A stretch of 47,655 nucleotides of DNA, taken from contig WTKN01000370.1 of the NCBI GenBank assembly GCA_011524395.1, forward strand, positions 17,208 to 64,862. The letters run 5' to 3'. The stretch is from Moorena sp. SS36440bin_2 (GTDB lineage: Bacteria > Cyanobacteriota > Cyanobacteriia > Cyanobacteriales > Coleofasciculaceae). The notes below the pieces were generated by a model. The model did no database searches, had not been told where the DNA came from, and was given only the letters and a program-made list of their open reading frames with translations. Shown piece after piece: positions 8,487 to 17,797 of this stretch (the first letter of the stretch is position 1; the number at the start of each line of letters is the position of its first letter). Position numbers and translations under genes: made by a program.

Positions 8487-9683
8487 ATGACTAAACAACC
8501 AGCCCGAATCTGCATTCTCGGTGGAGGCTTTGGGGGTCTCTATACAGCCCTACGCTTAAGCCAGCTGCCTTGGGAAAAGCCCCAACAACCAGAAATTGTC
8601 TTGGTTGATCAAAATGATCGGTTCTTATTTTCACCGCTGTTGTATGAACTGATGACTAGTGAACTACAAACCTGGGAAATTGCTCCACCCTATGAAGAAT
8701 TGTTAGCAAACACAGGTGTAAGGTTTACTCAGGCAGCGGTAGCAGGCATTGATGTAGAACAGCAGCAGGTACAGCTAGAGACTGGATCGGAATTTCAGTA
8801 TGATCGCCTGGTGTTAGCCCTAGGTGGAGAAACCCCCCTAGAGCAGGTGCCTGGGGTGGCTGAGTATGCTATCCCGTTCCGAACTATTACTGATGCCTAT
8901 CACCTGGAAGAACGGTTACGGATTTTGGAAGAATCGGATACAGATAAAATCCGGATCGCTATCGTAGGTGCAGGTTACTCTGGTGTGGAACTAGCTTGCC
9001 ATCTAGCCGAACGGTTGGGAGAGCGCGGAAGGTTGCGGTTGATTGAACTCGCTGATGTGATTCTAAGAACATCAACGGACTTTAACCGAGAAGCAGCACG
9101 CAAAGCTTTGAATGAACAAAAGGTCTGGATTGATTTGGAAACCAGTGTTGAGTCCATTGGACCTGACACCATTTCTCTGTTGTATAAAGGACAGGTTGAT
9201 ACTATCCCCGTAGATTTAGTGCTGTGGACAGTAGGCACAAGAGTCACACCAGTTGTGCGATCGCTTCCGCTCAAACAAAACCACCGTGGTCAGCTGATCA
9301 CCAGCCCAAGGTTACAAGTGGTTGACCATCCCGAAATTTTTGCCCTAGGTGATCTAGCCGATTGCCGAGATGCTGATAATCAACCAGTTCCCAATACAGC
9401 TCAATCCGCTTTTCAGCAAGCTGATTATGTGGGTTGGAATGTCTGGGCTTCTTTAACTGGGCGTCCCCTGCTGCCCTTCCGTTACCAGCAGTTGGGAGAG
9501 ATGATGACTTTGGGGAAAGACAATGCAACTCTTACTGGTTTAGGTGTGAAGCTCGATGGTCCTTTAGCCCACATAGTGCGGCGACTTGCCTATCTTTATC
9601 GAATGCCAACTATAGAGCACCAACTGAAAGTTGGCATGAACTGGATTACTCAACCATTAACAGATCTTCTGTCTGGAACATAA
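8487..9683 (+). CDS. ndbB: Type II NAD(P)H dehydrogenase (NdbB-like)
   Basis: A 398-residue FAD enzyme that passes electrons from NAD(P)H to quinone without pumping protons. The N-terminal Rossmann motif GGGFGG (residues 12-17) binds FAD. A second one, GAGYSGVE (about 162-169), binds NAD(P)H. The conserved FAD segment FALGDLAD is at about 287. The LGVKLDGPLAHIVRRLAYLYR tail is the amphipathic membrane-contact region usual in NDH-2. Length and opening residues match cyanobacterial NdbB, which in Synechocystis reduces demethylphylloquinone in vitamin K1 synthesis. That assignment is from memory of the family, so the symbol is tentative. The gene is followed by a HAD hydrolase 71 bp downstream and may share a transcript with it. 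Confidence 0.87.
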   Translation: MTKQPARICILGGGFGGLYTALRLSQLPWEKPQQPEIVLVDQNDRFLFSPLLYELMTSELQTWEIAPPYEELLANTGVRFTQAAVAGIDVEQQQVQLETGSEFQYDRLVLALGGETPLEQVPGVAEYAIPFRTITDAYHLEERLRILEESDTDKIRIAIVGAGYSGVELACHLAERLGERGRLRLIELADVILRTSTDFNREAARKALNEQKVWIDLETSVESIGPDTISLLYKGQVDTIPVDLVLWTVGTRVTPVVRSLPLKQNHRGQLITSPRLQVVDHPEIFALGDLADCRDADNQPVPNTAQSAFQQADYVGWNVWASLTGRPLLPFRYQQLGEMMTLGKDNATLTGLGVKLDGPLAHIVRRLAYLYRMPTIEHQLKVGMNWITQPLTDLLSGT

Positions 9684-9754
9684 AGGCATACATACAGGAA
9701 AATGGAAAATTGAAATTAAATGAACAATTAACCATTAACAATTAACCATTAACT

Positions 9755-10408
9755 ATGGAAAAACCGCGAGTAATTTTTCTAGATGCTGTCGGTACACTAT
9801 TTGGTGTTCAAGGGAGTGTAGGGGAAGTTTATAGTGCGATCGCTAATCAATTTGGGGTTACAGTACCTGCTTCAGCTTTGGACAAAGCCTTTGTCAAAGC
9901 CTTCGCCTCAGCAGAACCAGCGGTTTTTCCAGAAACAGATCCTGAAGAAATTCCCCAGCGAGAATTTGAATGGTGGTCGGTGATTGCCTCCCGCACCTTT
10001 GAACAAGTTGGTGTACTTGACCAGTTCACCGATTTCATTGATTTTTTTGACGAACTCTATGCCCACTTTGCCACTGGTCAACCTTGGTTAATTTATCCGG
10101 ATGTTATCCCAGCTCTGAAAGCATGGCAGCATATTGGTATTGAGTTGGGTGTTGTCTCAAATTTTGATTCCCGTCTTCATCTTGTCTTAAAAGCCCTAAA
10201 ATTAGAAGAATTTTTCTCCTCCATCACAATTTCGACCCAAACTGGCTTTGCCAAGCCTGATCCACAGATTTTTGGTGCTGCTTTACAAAAACATCACTGT
10301 AGTGCTCAGGAGGCTTTTCATATTGGTGATAGTTTTCAACAAGACTATCAGGGTGCTCAGGCAGCTGGCTTGAGAGCATTTTTGATCAAGCGCAAACCAA
10401 TGACTTAA
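9755..10408 (+). CDS. HAD-IA family hydrolase lacking the second catalytic Asp
   Basis: A 217-residue soluble HAD-superfamily protein with a helical cap (about 20-110). Motif I is DAVGT (10-14): the nucleophile Asp10 is present, but the usual Asp at +2 is Val. Motif II Ser/Thr is in VVSNFD, motif III Lys in GFAKPDPQIF and motif IV in HIGDSFQQDYQGA. Loss of the +2 Asp is known in the REG-2/HDHD3-like and haloacid dehalogenase branches, so this is not a plain phosphatase signature. Substrate is unknown. It starts at an ATG after an AT-rich stretch of short AACAATTAACC repeats. Confidence 0.8.
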   Translation: MEKPRVIFLDAVGTLFGVQGSVGEVYSAIANQFGVTVPASALDKAFVKAFASAEPAVFPETDPEEIPQREFEWWSVIASRTFEQVGVLDQFTDFIDFFDELYAHFATGQPWLIYPDVIPALKAWQHIGIELGVVSNFDSRLHLVLKALKLEEFFSSITISTQTGFAKPDPQIFGAALQKHHCSAQEAFHIGDSFQQDYQGAQAAGLRAFLIKRKPMT

Positions 10409-10423
10409 GCATTACGCGATGCT

Positions 10424-10446
10424 CCTAGGTCGCCGCTACGCGAACG
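10424..10446. repeat. Dispersed CTACGCGAACG repeat unit
   Basis: CCTAGGTCGC-CGCTACGCGAACG is a degenerate member of the family seen at 3531, 3591 and 8211. It lies just after the HAD gene stop, between converging genes. Confidence 0.65.
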
Positions 10447-10528
10447 CACCAATTGGTTTCCACAACAGTTTCTGGTTAATCAGCGGTGCTCTGGTATAGT
10501 TTCGCTGCTTCTTTGAGCATATTGGCTG

Positions 10529-11128
10529 CTAACTGTGAATTCTTGGTTCTGAGTACAGGGTAAGCAGCAACTCACTTTCTTTAACTGCTAACTCATCCAA
10601 CCGCTGAGCTACAAGTACTCGCTCAAAATAGGTATCAGCCAGTACCCAGTAAACACCATAGTGACGAGCCTCAGATGCCATCAAGCTACGATAAAATTTT
10701 GCTAAAGATGGATCACAGCAGTTAGTTGCTAGTAATCCCAAACGTTCGTGAGAACGAGCCTCGATCAGTCCAGCAACTAGTAAAGAATCCAACAACCGTT
10801 CTGGTTCGTTTCGGCGAATCTGAGCTTTCAATCCAGCTCCATAGGGTGGTGAAGAAAGCGGAGCTAAGGGAATGCTACGTCTTTCTAGCCACTGGTTAAC
10901 TTGCTCGAAATGTTCTAGTTCCTCACGGGCAATAACCGTCAGCTGACGCACCAGTTTACTGTAGGAGGGGTAGCGAAACATTAAATTCAGTGCTACTCCA
11001 GCCGCTTTACGTTCACAATGGGAATGGTCAAGTAAAATAACATCAAGGTTTGCAAGGGCTTGCTCGATCCAAGCCTGGCTAGTAGGTTGTTTGAGGGTAT
11101 TAATCAAAGGCAGACCAGAAGAAGACAC
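10529..11128 (-). CDS. miaE: tRNA-(ms2io6A)-hydroxylase MiaE
   Basis: A 199-residue all-helical non-heme diiron enzyme that hydroxylates the isopentenyl group of the modified adenosine at position 37 of tRNAs reading UNN codons. Carboxylate/His ligand motifs are visible: EELEHFEQV (about 69-77), EARSHERL (about 122-129) and EARHYGVYW (about 152-160). Length matches the family. The start is a GTG (reading MSSSGLPL); no ATG is available for about 50 residues. It stands alone, converging with the HAD gene. Confidence 0.85.
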   Translation of the reverse strand: MSSSGLPLINTLKQPTSQAWIEQALANLDVILLDHSHCERKAAGVALNLMFRYPSYSKLVRQLTVIAREELEHFEQVNQWLERRSIPLAPLSSPPYGAGLKAQIRRNEPERLLDSLLVAGLIEARSHERLGLLATNCCDPSLAKFYRSLMASEARHYGVYWVLADTYFERVLVAQRLDELAVKESELLLTLYSEPRIHS

Positions 11129-11707
11129 GGTTTTTGTTCAAATCAGAGTAGTTGGCTTGTTCATTGCAGATAGGCTTTGGTATCGGTAGGGGATGCTATT
11201 AATTTTAACTGAATCGTGTCAATCCCCGTCTTGTTAAGGGGCAGGTGTAATCCCTTCAAAAACTGGGTTCAAGACCGACTTTTGTAGCAAAAAGTTGGGT
11301 GCGAAAGCCCGACTTACCCGTAGCCAATCCGGGTAGTTCATGATAAATTTACATAGATACTACACATAGATACTTAGAAGACAAGTTAAACTAACTACTT
11401 GAGCCTATTTCTAAAACTATTACACTTAACGACTCTATTCAGGAATAGCAAATCTCTTAAAAGGAAGACCACTGTGAAAGAATCGGTGCATCAATCTATA
11501 AATGGGTATGAGGCTAATGGTATTAGGTATTAGGTACAACAAAAGCAGTTGATAGCCTCTGTGCTTGAGGAGGGCCGCTTCATACGCTGGTCAGAACCCG
11601 CTTAGCCATTTAACCTAGAAATCTGATGCCTAAAGCCATTAACCTTAAATTTTATATGAAGGCGTCTACCTGATATTTAACGAAATTAGATTTGGATAAG
11701 TAAAGTA
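11129..11707. other. Divergent intergenic region between miaE and the phosphoesterase gene
   Basis: It contains one copy of a roughly 110-bp intergenic repeat (11518-11640, listed separately) and otherwise AT-rich sequence. No gene is seen. Promoters for both divergent genes must lie here. Confidence 0.5.
11518..11640. repeat. Roughly 110-bp intergenic repeat, copy 1
   Basis: It begins TATTAGGTAYWA-type, then AAAAGCAGTTGATAGCC, a small hairpin CCTC-TGTGCTT-GAGG (11556-11570), then GCTTCATA, CAGAACCCGCTTAGCCATT and TAACCT. Related copies are at 13700-13815 and 32821-32925, with a weaker one at 39250-39360. It ends about 70 bases before the phosphoesterase start. Confidence 0.7.
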
Positions 11708-12454
11708 ATGACCCACCGTCGTATTGTTATCGGTGACGTTCATGGTCACTATAATCCTCTTATGGCCTTATTGGATGCGATCGCACCCACTAGTGACGAC
11801 ACCGTTTATTTTCTCGGAGACTTGATTGATCGAGGACCGATGAGTTCTCAGGTTGTGGAATTTGTCAAGCAAAACGCTCACCCCTGTTTATTAGGTAATC
11901 ATGAGCTGATGTTACTAGAAATTATCGGTAACAATTCAGTACCTAACTCAACACGACAAGCCTGGCTCTATAGTGGTGGTGAAACTACTATCAACAGCTA
12001 TGGTGGAAAAGTCTCTCAAGATCACCTAGATTGGATCAAAACACTGCCAACCTACATGGATTTAGGAGATATCTGGCTAGTTCATGCCGGGGTTAATCCT
12101 CGCATGACCATTGAGGAGCAAACCGTTGAGCAATTTTGTTGGATTCGGGATGAATTTCACAGTATGCGTGAACCTTACTTTCTCGACAAGCTGATCATCA
12201 CGGGTCACACCATGACTTTCACATTACCAGGAGTGGCTCCCGGTACCATAGCCCAAGGTTGTGGTTGGCTAGATATAGACACTGGTGCTTATCATCCCAA
12301 AAGTGGTTGGATGACGGGTCTAGACATTACCAATAATCTTGTTTATCAAGTTAACGTCTTTCGGGGTGATGTTCGCCAATTCCCCTTGGAAGAAGCCGTG
12401 ACCAAGATAGAACCTAGTAAAATATGCCGACGTCAAGTATTGAGTACCTCGTGA
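11708..12454 (+). CDS. PPP-type metallophosphoesterase (Ser/Thr phosphatase-like)
   Basis: A 248-residue calcineurin-like phosphoesterase. All metal-binding blocks are present: GDVHGH (about 9-14), GDLIDRGP (about 38-45) and LGNHE (about 62-66). A later His lies in LVHAGVNP (about 122-129) and another in GHTMTF (about 168-173). This order is that of PPP phosphatases and of symmetrical diadenosine-tetraphosphatase relatives, so either phosphoprotein or dinucleotide is possible. It is cytoplasmic, with no signal peptide. ATG start follows TAAGTAAAGTA, a weak ribosome-binding site. Confidence 0.85.
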   Translation: MTHRRIVIGDVHGHYNPLMALLDAIAPTSDDTVYFLGDLIDRGPMSSQVVEFVKQNAHPCLLGNHELMLLEIIGNNSVPNSTRQAWLYSGGETTINSYGGKVSQDHLDWIKTLPTYMDLGDIWLVHAGVNPRMTIEEQTVEQFCWIRDEFHSMREPYFLDKLIITGHTMTFTLPGVAPGTIAQGCGWLDIDTGAYHPKSGWMTGLDITNNLVYQVNVFRGDVRQFPLEEAVTKIEPSKICRRQVLSTS

Positions 12455-12515
12455 CGGTGATATAGGTTAACAAAAAGACTATTGATCAAGCTTTCTGCTC
12501 TTGAGCTAGCTGTGC

Positions 12516-13424
12516 TTATCTGAGCACTCGCCCTCCACGACCTGTTGTCCTTTTCAGGGCAGCTTTTTTCTGGTTGCGGACTACACGAGTTCTGTTTTTG
12601 TAAGCCCGATTGTTTAATCCATCACCAACATAAGCACGATTTGTATCGATAGATTGCTCCAAGGAATCAATTCGGTCTGCTGTTGACGGATGAGTACTCA
12701 GAAACCCTGGAATAAAGCCTCTTTGCTTGAGGAGTTTTTTCATAAAGTCTACTGATCCTATCGGAGCATAGCCTGCTTGTTTTAAGTTCTTGATACCTAG
12801 TTCATCAGCTTCAAATTCATGCTGACGACTGTTGGGACGACGTAGTGCTAATTCCACGCCCAGATTAACCATCGTGTTGCTATCAACTCCAGCCGCTTCT
12901 GCTAAACCTCTAGCGATCGCGGCTTGCTTAATTTGCTGGATACTATGACGACCTACAATATGACCAATTTCATGAGCCATTACACTTGCCAGTTGAGCTT
13001 CATTGTCTGCTGCTGCGATTAAACCCGTGTTAATATAAACAAATCCTCCCATGGTAGCAAAGGCATTAATATTACCATCATCAACCACCTGAAATGTATA
13101 GTTAATATTTGGGCGTTCGCTCCTTTTAGCTAGTCGCTGACCAATTTGATCAACATAGCGATTAATTTCCCGATTGCGATAGAGCTTAAATTGCTTTCCA
13201 ACAAGTTGCTGATTAATTTGCTGACCAATTTGAACTTCCTGTTGATCAGACATATTAGATAACTGGATAATCTGAATACCACGCAATAGCAGCTCTAACC
13301 AGGGAACTCCTTGGGCAACCTGAGCTGTTCCCACCATCAGAGTCAGGGATAGAAGCATGCTGATTAACGGATACAACAAACGACGTCGATAACGCGAGTA
13401 AATCGATAATATATTGCTTAACAT
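12516..13424 (-). CDS. M48-family zinc metalloprotease, exported
   Basis: A 302-residue protease when started at ATG 13424; an in-frame TTG at 13451 would add nine residues. Arg-rich residues 11-15 followed by a hydrophobic stretch (about 17-37) make a signal peptide or anchor. The zinc motif is HEIGH (151-155), with the third ligand Glu in HEFEADELG (about 205), and a conserved NAFATMGGFVYINTGLI block precedes it. This is the BepA/LoiP-like periplasmic layout (protease domain without TPRs), suggesting quality control of envelope proteins. A C-terminal Arg/Lys-rich tail (about 275-302) is unusual. A 39-bp near-perfect palindrome lies 41 bp upstream of the start. Confidence 0.88.
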   Translation of the reverse strand: MLSNILSIYSRYRRRLLYPLISMLLSLTLMVGTAQVAQGVPWLELLLRGIQIIQLSNMSDQQEVQIGQQINQQLVGKQFKLYRNREINRYVDQIGQRLAKRSERPNINYTFQVVDDGNINAFATMGGFVYINTGLIAAADNEAQLASVMAHEIGHIVGRHSIQQIKQAAIARGLAEAAGVDSNTMVNLGVELALRRPNSRQHEFEADELGIKNLKQAGYAPIGSVDFMKKLLKQRGFIPGFLSTHPSTADRIDSLEQSIDTNRAYVGDGLNNRAYKNRTRVVRNQKKAALKRTTGRGGRVLR

Positions 13425-13465
13425 AGCAAAATTATGAATTCTTAAATCCAAAAGAGATTATTTTA

Positions 13466-13504
13466 GCTATTATCCCTTGTTCCAGTGGAACAAGGGATAA
13501 TAGC
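13466..13504. repeat. 39-bp near-perfect inverted repeat
   Basis: A 19-nt arm GCTATTATCCCTTGTTCCA (13466-13484), a single central G, then the exact complement (13486-13504). It sits directly upstream of the M48 protease start. Such long perfect palindromes recur at 21682, 23387 and 38180. It has no T-tract and no coding capacity. Confidence 0.9.
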
Positions 13505-13699
13505 CATGGCTTGCTGTAGAGGAGCCTTGTCTTTAACATCATAAGTCCACTCTCTACTAGGAGTGTTCTGCCATAATTACTGACCAGTAGCATTCCTCGT
13601 TATGGTTGAACCCCAAATAGGGTAATATGTTCCACAGACGAACCTGGTGTTTGTTATTCTCACTCGCCACTTATGGATAACTTTAATTATAGGTATTAT

Positions 13700-13815
13700 T
13701 TATGAGGTATTAGATACATCAAAAGCAGTTGACAGCCGACCTGCTTTAACAGGAGCGCTTCATAACTAGGTTAGAAACCCCTTAGCCATTCAACCTCGAG
13801 CGAGCGAACCTTAAG
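13700..13815. repeat. Roughly 110-bp intergenic repeat, copy 2
   Basis: GAGGTATTAGATACATC, then AAAAGCAGTTGACAGCC, hairpin CCTG-CTTTAA-CAGG (13740-13753), GCTTCATA, then CCCCTTAGCCATTCAACCT. The stem differs from copy 1 (CCTC/GAGG) on both sides, so pairing is kept. It ends about 50 bases before the DUF4330 gene start. Confidence 0.7.
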
Positions 13816-13864
13816 GAGTTATCTTGACACTATACAATTTTATCAAAAACAGCTAACCAAGTTT

Positions 13865-14386
13865 ATGGCTATTGTAGATTCTAAAGGACGTTTGTTTGGC
13901 AAGGTGAGCATTATCGACTTCGGTGCTGCCTTGGTGATTTTGTTGGTAGTTGTAGGAATTTTCTTCTTTCCTGGTGAGTCTGGTTCCGTTGCCCAACTCA
14001 ATAGCACCAAACCAGTAGAAGTAGATGTTATTGTCCGGGGGTTAAGCTTGCTTGAACCAGATGTGTTGGTCAATCAGTTGGAGGAGACCAAGAAGACTAA
14101 TATTGTTATTCGTAAGCAACCCTATGGTCAGGTTGACGTCAAATCCGTCAAAATTCTGCGTAGAAGTGTCCTGGTGCCACAACCAGATGGCTCTATCAAA
14201 GAACTACCAGATCCCAGACCTAGCTTTTATGGGATTAATATGTTACTCACCTTAGGTGGTAAAGCAACAATCACCAAAGATGGAGTAGTCCTGGGCAATA
14301 GCAAGATTAAAATTGGTACTCCGGTAGAGTTAGAAGGTAGAGATTATAACTTCAACGCCAGTGTGATTAATGTCAGAGTGAAGTAA
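13865..14386 (+). CDS. DUF4330 family membrane-anchored protein
   Basis: A 173-residue protein of a family restricted mainly to cyanobacteria and of unknown function. It opens MAIVDSKGRLFGKVSIIDFG, followed by one transmembrane helix (about 22-38, AALVILLVVVGIFFF). The rest (about 45-173) is predicted to be a beta-rich extracytoplasmic domain with VIVRGLSLL and a C-terminal DYNFNASVINVRVK strand pattern. The start is certain from this conserved N-terminus. A repeat copy lies just upstream and a lipoprotein gene converges from the other side 92 bp downstream. Confidence 0.82.
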   Translation: MAIVDSKGRLFGKVSIIDFGAALVILLVVVGIFFFPGESGSVAQLNSTKPVEVDVIVRGLSLLEPDVLVNQLEETKKTNIVIRKQPYGQVDVKSVKILRRSVLVPQPDGSIKELPDPRPSFYGINMLLTLGGKATITKDGVVLGNSKIKIGTPVELEGRDYNFNASVINVRVK

Positions 14387-14478
14387 TAACGAGTGATGGG
14401 GTTAATGGAACTAATAATTCTCCGATACACCCCACCATCGCTCACCCGCAAGGGAGCCATTGTCATCATTTCTTGACT

Positions 14479-14991
14479 TCACTTAGTATCAGCTTTTTCC
14501 ACCGAAGCATCATTGATTCCCAGGGTAAGTCGTAGAGGTTTCCGGTAAGGATAGGCTCTAGCAACTTGCCGGTAAACGTCATAGTTAGTAGGTAGTGTAA
14601 CTATCTGTGCCCCCTCTTTATAGGTGATCTCATATTTAACTGTACGCAACATCTCTGGGTTGCTAGGCTTATGATGAAGTGGCTGACGCTGTTCTACCTC
14701 ATCAATGGTTGGTTTTGGTGGCACAACTGGCCACCATAACCCCTTGTCATCAGGTCCTGTTACAGCACCTTCTGGTTTCTCACCATTGCGGTTAACTACG
14801 GACTTGGAAGCAAACTCCTCAACATCAGGATCTCTATCAGTTGTTGAATTAATAGAATACTCAACTCGCCAAGTTAAGGTGGTAAGTGCTGTAGCTTCAT
14901 ACTCAGTAATAATCACAGTGTTACAACTGCTAAGCACTACTGCTACACAAAAGCCGATCAACATCAAGATAATCTGGCGACGCCGCAACAT
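14479..14991 (-). CDS. Hypothetical lipoprotein
   Basis: I do not recognise the family. Started at ATG 14991 it is 170 residues with an RRR n-region, a hydrophobic core and a lipobox LSSC (about 20-23), so it should be a lipoprotein with the mature protein beginning at Cys23. A GTG at 15027 in frame would add 12 residues and has GGATGGGGTGGA just before it. The mature part is polar with a central Pro-rich WWPVVPPKP segment. A polysaccharide deacetylase is divergently transcribed within 63 bp, so a shared promoter region and a link to the cell envelope are possible but inferred. Confidence 0.72.
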   Translation of the reverse strand: MLRRRQIILMLIGFCVAVVLSSCNTVIITEYEATALTTLTWRVEYSINSTTDRDPDVEEFASKSVVNRNGEKPEGAVTGPDDKGLWWPVVPPKPTIDEVEQRQPLHHKPSNPEMLRTVKYEITYKEGAQIVTLPTNYDVYRQVARAYPYRKPLRLTLGINDASVEKADTK

Positions 14992-15053
14992 GCGATCAAG
15001 TAGGACATGGAAACTAGTCAAATTCACTCCACCCCATCCAAACTTACGACTAA

Positions 15054-15722
15054 ATGCAATTTGCTCCGCTATACCCTATTCTGTACCAAATTCTCAAACC
15101 TGCCTTTCCCAATTGCCTGTGGTCAGGAGCAACGGATTCACCTGCGATCGCACTGACCTTCGATGATGGACCCCATCCAGACTACACTCCCAAGTTACTG
15201 CAAGTCTTAGACCGCTACCAAGTCAGAGCCAGTTTTTTCTGGTTGGGCGTTTGCGTAAACCAAGCTCCCAGTGTCGCCAGAGAAGTTTACCAACAAGGTC
15301 ACTGGTTAGGACTTCATGGATATTACCATCAGTCTTTTCCCTTTCTAAAACGGGATGCCCTTAAGCAGAGTTTGCTCCTTACCCAAGACGCGATCGCTCA
15401 AGCTTGTCAGATTCACCCAGACAAGGTAAAAGATGTTCGTCCCCCTAACGGATTATTTACGCCCCGAACCTTGAATATACTGCACCAGTGGAACTATAGA
15501 TCAGTAATGTGGAGTGTTGTCCCAGAAGACTGGAAACGTCCTGGTGTCAGTATAATTGTGGAGCGAGTCCTAAAGCAGGTTCAAAACGGTTCCCTGATCG
15601 TCTTACATGATGGTTATTATGGAGGACAAGATGTGGTTGAAACTACGGCTGAGTTAATTCCTCAGCTATTGCACCAAGGTTACAACTTTGTTAGTATTAA
15701 CCAGCTATGGCAGGAAAATTAG
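15054..15722 (+). CDS. Polysaccharide deacetylase family protein
   Basis: A 222-residue NodB-homology domain enzyme. Motif 1 is TFDDGPHPDYT (35-45), with the catalytic base Asp37 and metal-ligand Asp38. Motif 2 HGYYH supplies His88 and His92. Motif 3 is RPPNGLF (129-135), motif 4 includes W in VVPEDW, and motif 5 is LHDGYYGG (about 183-190). The usual targets are N-acetyl groups of peptidoglycan or chitin-like polymers. No strong signal peptide is visible; the N-terminus is mildly hydrophobic. The length is near that of a minimal catalytic domain. Confidence 0.87.
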   Translation: MQFAPLYPILYQILKPAFPNCLWSGATDSPAIALTFDDGPHPDYTPKLLQVLDRYQVRASFFWLGVCVNQAPSVAREVYQQGHWLGLHGYYHQSFPFLKRDALKQSLLLTQDAIAQACQIHPDKVKDVRPPNGLFTPRTLNILHQWNYRSVMWSVVPEDWKRPGVSIIVERVLKQVQNGSLIVLHDGYYGGQDVVETTAELIPQLLHQGYNFVSINQLWQEN

Positions 15723-16641
15723 TAGTGCATGTTAATTGACTTACGGTTTTCTCGCTGACTGCACCGTAAACTCCTAGAAAAATTGCTTTGCTAGACGCTT
15801 CCGGTTTTCCATTTCATTACTCCTGTAGTGAACTACTCGGGTCGAATTACCTACTCTATATACTTCATATAGAGTACAGTATCGAGTTTGACGCTATATG
15901 TAGTGCTCAGCTAATCTGATAAATTTTAAAAAGAATGAGCAAAACGTAAAAATTAAAATTAGAAATTAAAATAATGATCAACCTAAAGCTCTATCAGACG
16001 AGGAGAGTTGCTTCCCCTAGGCAATGTTGATATCGTCTTTCTCTGGAGTATTTCCGATGCCCTGGTTCACCATTCTCTTGCGCAGAAATAGGGAATTAGG
16101 AGCTGGTTAAATGAACTTACTTGGCAGTACTTTCACTTAGGGTCTTACTACATTGGCTAGGGTTATGTGTTACAAGAGTAATGCAAAATAATCATTACCT
16201 AGACCCAGAGCTTGTCAATGGTTATCATACAGGACAAGTTAATTAACGTAGTAAAGTCCAACTGTCGGGTTTTATAGAACATTAGTACTAAAATAGTGAC
16301 TATAATTTTAGACATAAGGGAAGTGGGTACTTATTGCTACAATTTCTCAAAGCTTTTGACCGGATAAATAAGCTAAATTTTTCTGATAAACACTAGAGCA
16401 AAATTTTGTAAATAAGGCTACAATCAAAAAGTCTTCCCAAAATTCAGTATTAACACTTAAATGGATAGTAGATTCACTGCAAGTTAAGTCCAAGGAAATA
16501 GAGTCGATCTAATTCCTACGGCTGAAGCGATTCGACCCACCATAGGGTGCAACAAACAAGGTTCTCACTGACTAAGCTATCTTAAGTAGATCAACGGACA
16601 TCATCTACTGGTCTGAAACTGAAGGAGCATGAGGAAAAAAC
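15723..16641. other. 919-bp leader/promoter region of sigA
   Basis: No gene is seen. A 25-bp inverted repeat lies at 15852-15876 (TACTCTATAT-ACTTC-ATATAGAGTA). The region is AT-rich from 16100 onward. GAGG in GCATGAGGAAAAAAC just before 16642 is the probable ribosome-binding site. A long leader before the principal sigma factor is common in cyanobacteria, but I cannot place the promoters. Confidence 0.5.
15852..15876. repeat. 25-bp hairpin in the spacer after the deacetylase gene
   Basis: A perfect 10-bp stem TACTCTATAT / ATATAGAGTA with loop ACTTC. No T-run follows, so it is only a weak candidate for a terminator. Confidence 0.6.
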
Positions 16642-17763
16642 ATGACCCAGGCAAATGAATTACTCGCAACAATCGCCCAACCTCAGAGCGATTTAGAAGT
16701 CTTGATTGAGGATGACGTGAACCGAGATGATTTGGTGGACGCTCAACCGGATGAGGAGAATACTAAGCCTGGTAAGGGGCGATCTAACCGTCGCCGAACC
16801 CAAAGCAAAAAGAAGCACTATACAGAAGATTCAATTCGCCTCTATTTGCAGGAAATTGGCAGGATTCGTCTACTCAGAGCTGATGAAGAAATTGAATTAG
16901 CCCGTAAAATTGCTGATTTGTTGGAATTAGAACGAGTGCGGGAGCGCTTGTTTGAGCAGTTAGACCGGGAACCTGGAGATCGGGAATGGGCAACAGAGGT
17001 CCATATGGAGCTGCCAGCTTTCCGTTACCGCTTACACGTCGGTCGGCGGGCTAAGGAAAAAATGGTGCAGTCTAACCTCCGTTTGGTTGTTTCCATCGCC
17101 AAAAAATACATGAATCGAGGACTCTCATTCCAAGACTTGATTCAAGAAGGTTCTCTAGGTTTAATCCGGGCTGCGGAAAAATTTGACCACGAAAAAGGCT
17201 ACAAGTTTTCCACCTATGCTACCTGGTGGATTCGTCAAGCTATTACTCGTGCTATTGCTGACCAGTCCCGGACTATCCGCTTACCCGTTCACCTTTATGA
17301 AACCATCTCGCGGATCAAGAAAACTACTAAACTCCTTTCTCAAGAAATGGGTCGCAAGCCCACAGAAGAGGAAATTGCAGATCGGATGGAAATGACCATC
17401 GAGAAGTTGCGATTCATTGCCAAATCAGCTCAACTTCCCATCTCCTTAGAAACGCCTATTGGTAAAGAAGAAGACTCCCGCTTGGGAGACTTTATTGAAG
17501 CCGATGGTGAAACCCCAGAAGATCAGGTTTCCAAAAATCTACTCCGGGAAGATCTAGAAAGTGTCCTTGATACCCTTAGTCCCCGGGAACGTGACGTACT
17601 GCGTCTACGCTATGGATTAGATGATGGACGGATGAAGACTTTGGAAGAAATTGGCCAAATCTTTAACGTGACGCGGGAACGGATTCGACAAATTGAAGCT
17701 AAAGCCCTTCGCAAACTACGCCATCCAAATCGCAATAGCATTCTCAAGGAATATATCCGATAG
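16642..17763 (+). CDS. sigA: RNA polymerase principal sigma factor (SigA/RpoD, group 1)
   Basis: A 373-residue sigma-70 factor that directs RNA polymerase to housekeeping promoters. Region 1.2 ([20 protein letters not shown]) starts near residue 68. Region 2 contains [21 protein letters not shown] and the -10 recognition and melting segment [14 protein letters not shown]. Region 3 and region 4 follow, the latter with the helix-turn-helix [20 protein letters not shown] near residues 333-352. The acidic tract and Lys/Arg-rich segment at 20-60 replace a long region 1.1, as usual in cyanobacteria. Length and completeness fit the group 1 protein, not the group 2 paralogues, though those are close relatives. 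A strong terminator follows immediately. Confidence 0.93.
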   Translation: MTQANELLATIAQPQSDLEVLIEDDVNRDDLVDAQPDEENTKPGKGRSNRRRTQSKKKHYTEDSIRLYLQEIGRIRLLRADEEIELARKIADLLELERVRERLFEQLDREPGDREWATEVHMELPAFRYRLHVGRRAKEKMVQSNLRLVVSIAKKYMNRGLSFQDLIQEGSLGLIRAAEKFDHEKGYKFSTYATWWIRQAITRAIADQSRTIRLPVHLYETISRIKKTTKLLSQEMGRKPTEEEIADRMEMTIEKLRFIAKSAQLPISLETPIGKEEDSRLGDFIEADGETPEDQVSKNLLREDLESVLDTLSPRERDVLRLRYGLDDGRMKTLEEIGQIFNVTRERIRQIEAKALRKLRHPNRNSILKEYIR

Positions 17764-17797
17764 AAAACCCTGCTGCTTGATAGCAATCAGGGTTTTC
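17763..17797 (+). terminator. Terminator of sigA
   Basis: GAAAACCCTG (17763-17772) pairs perfectly with CAGGGTTTTC (17788-17797) around a 15-nt loop that can itself pair GCT/AGC. It starts at the last base of the stop codon, so the stem follows the gene without a gap. Confidence 0.8.
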
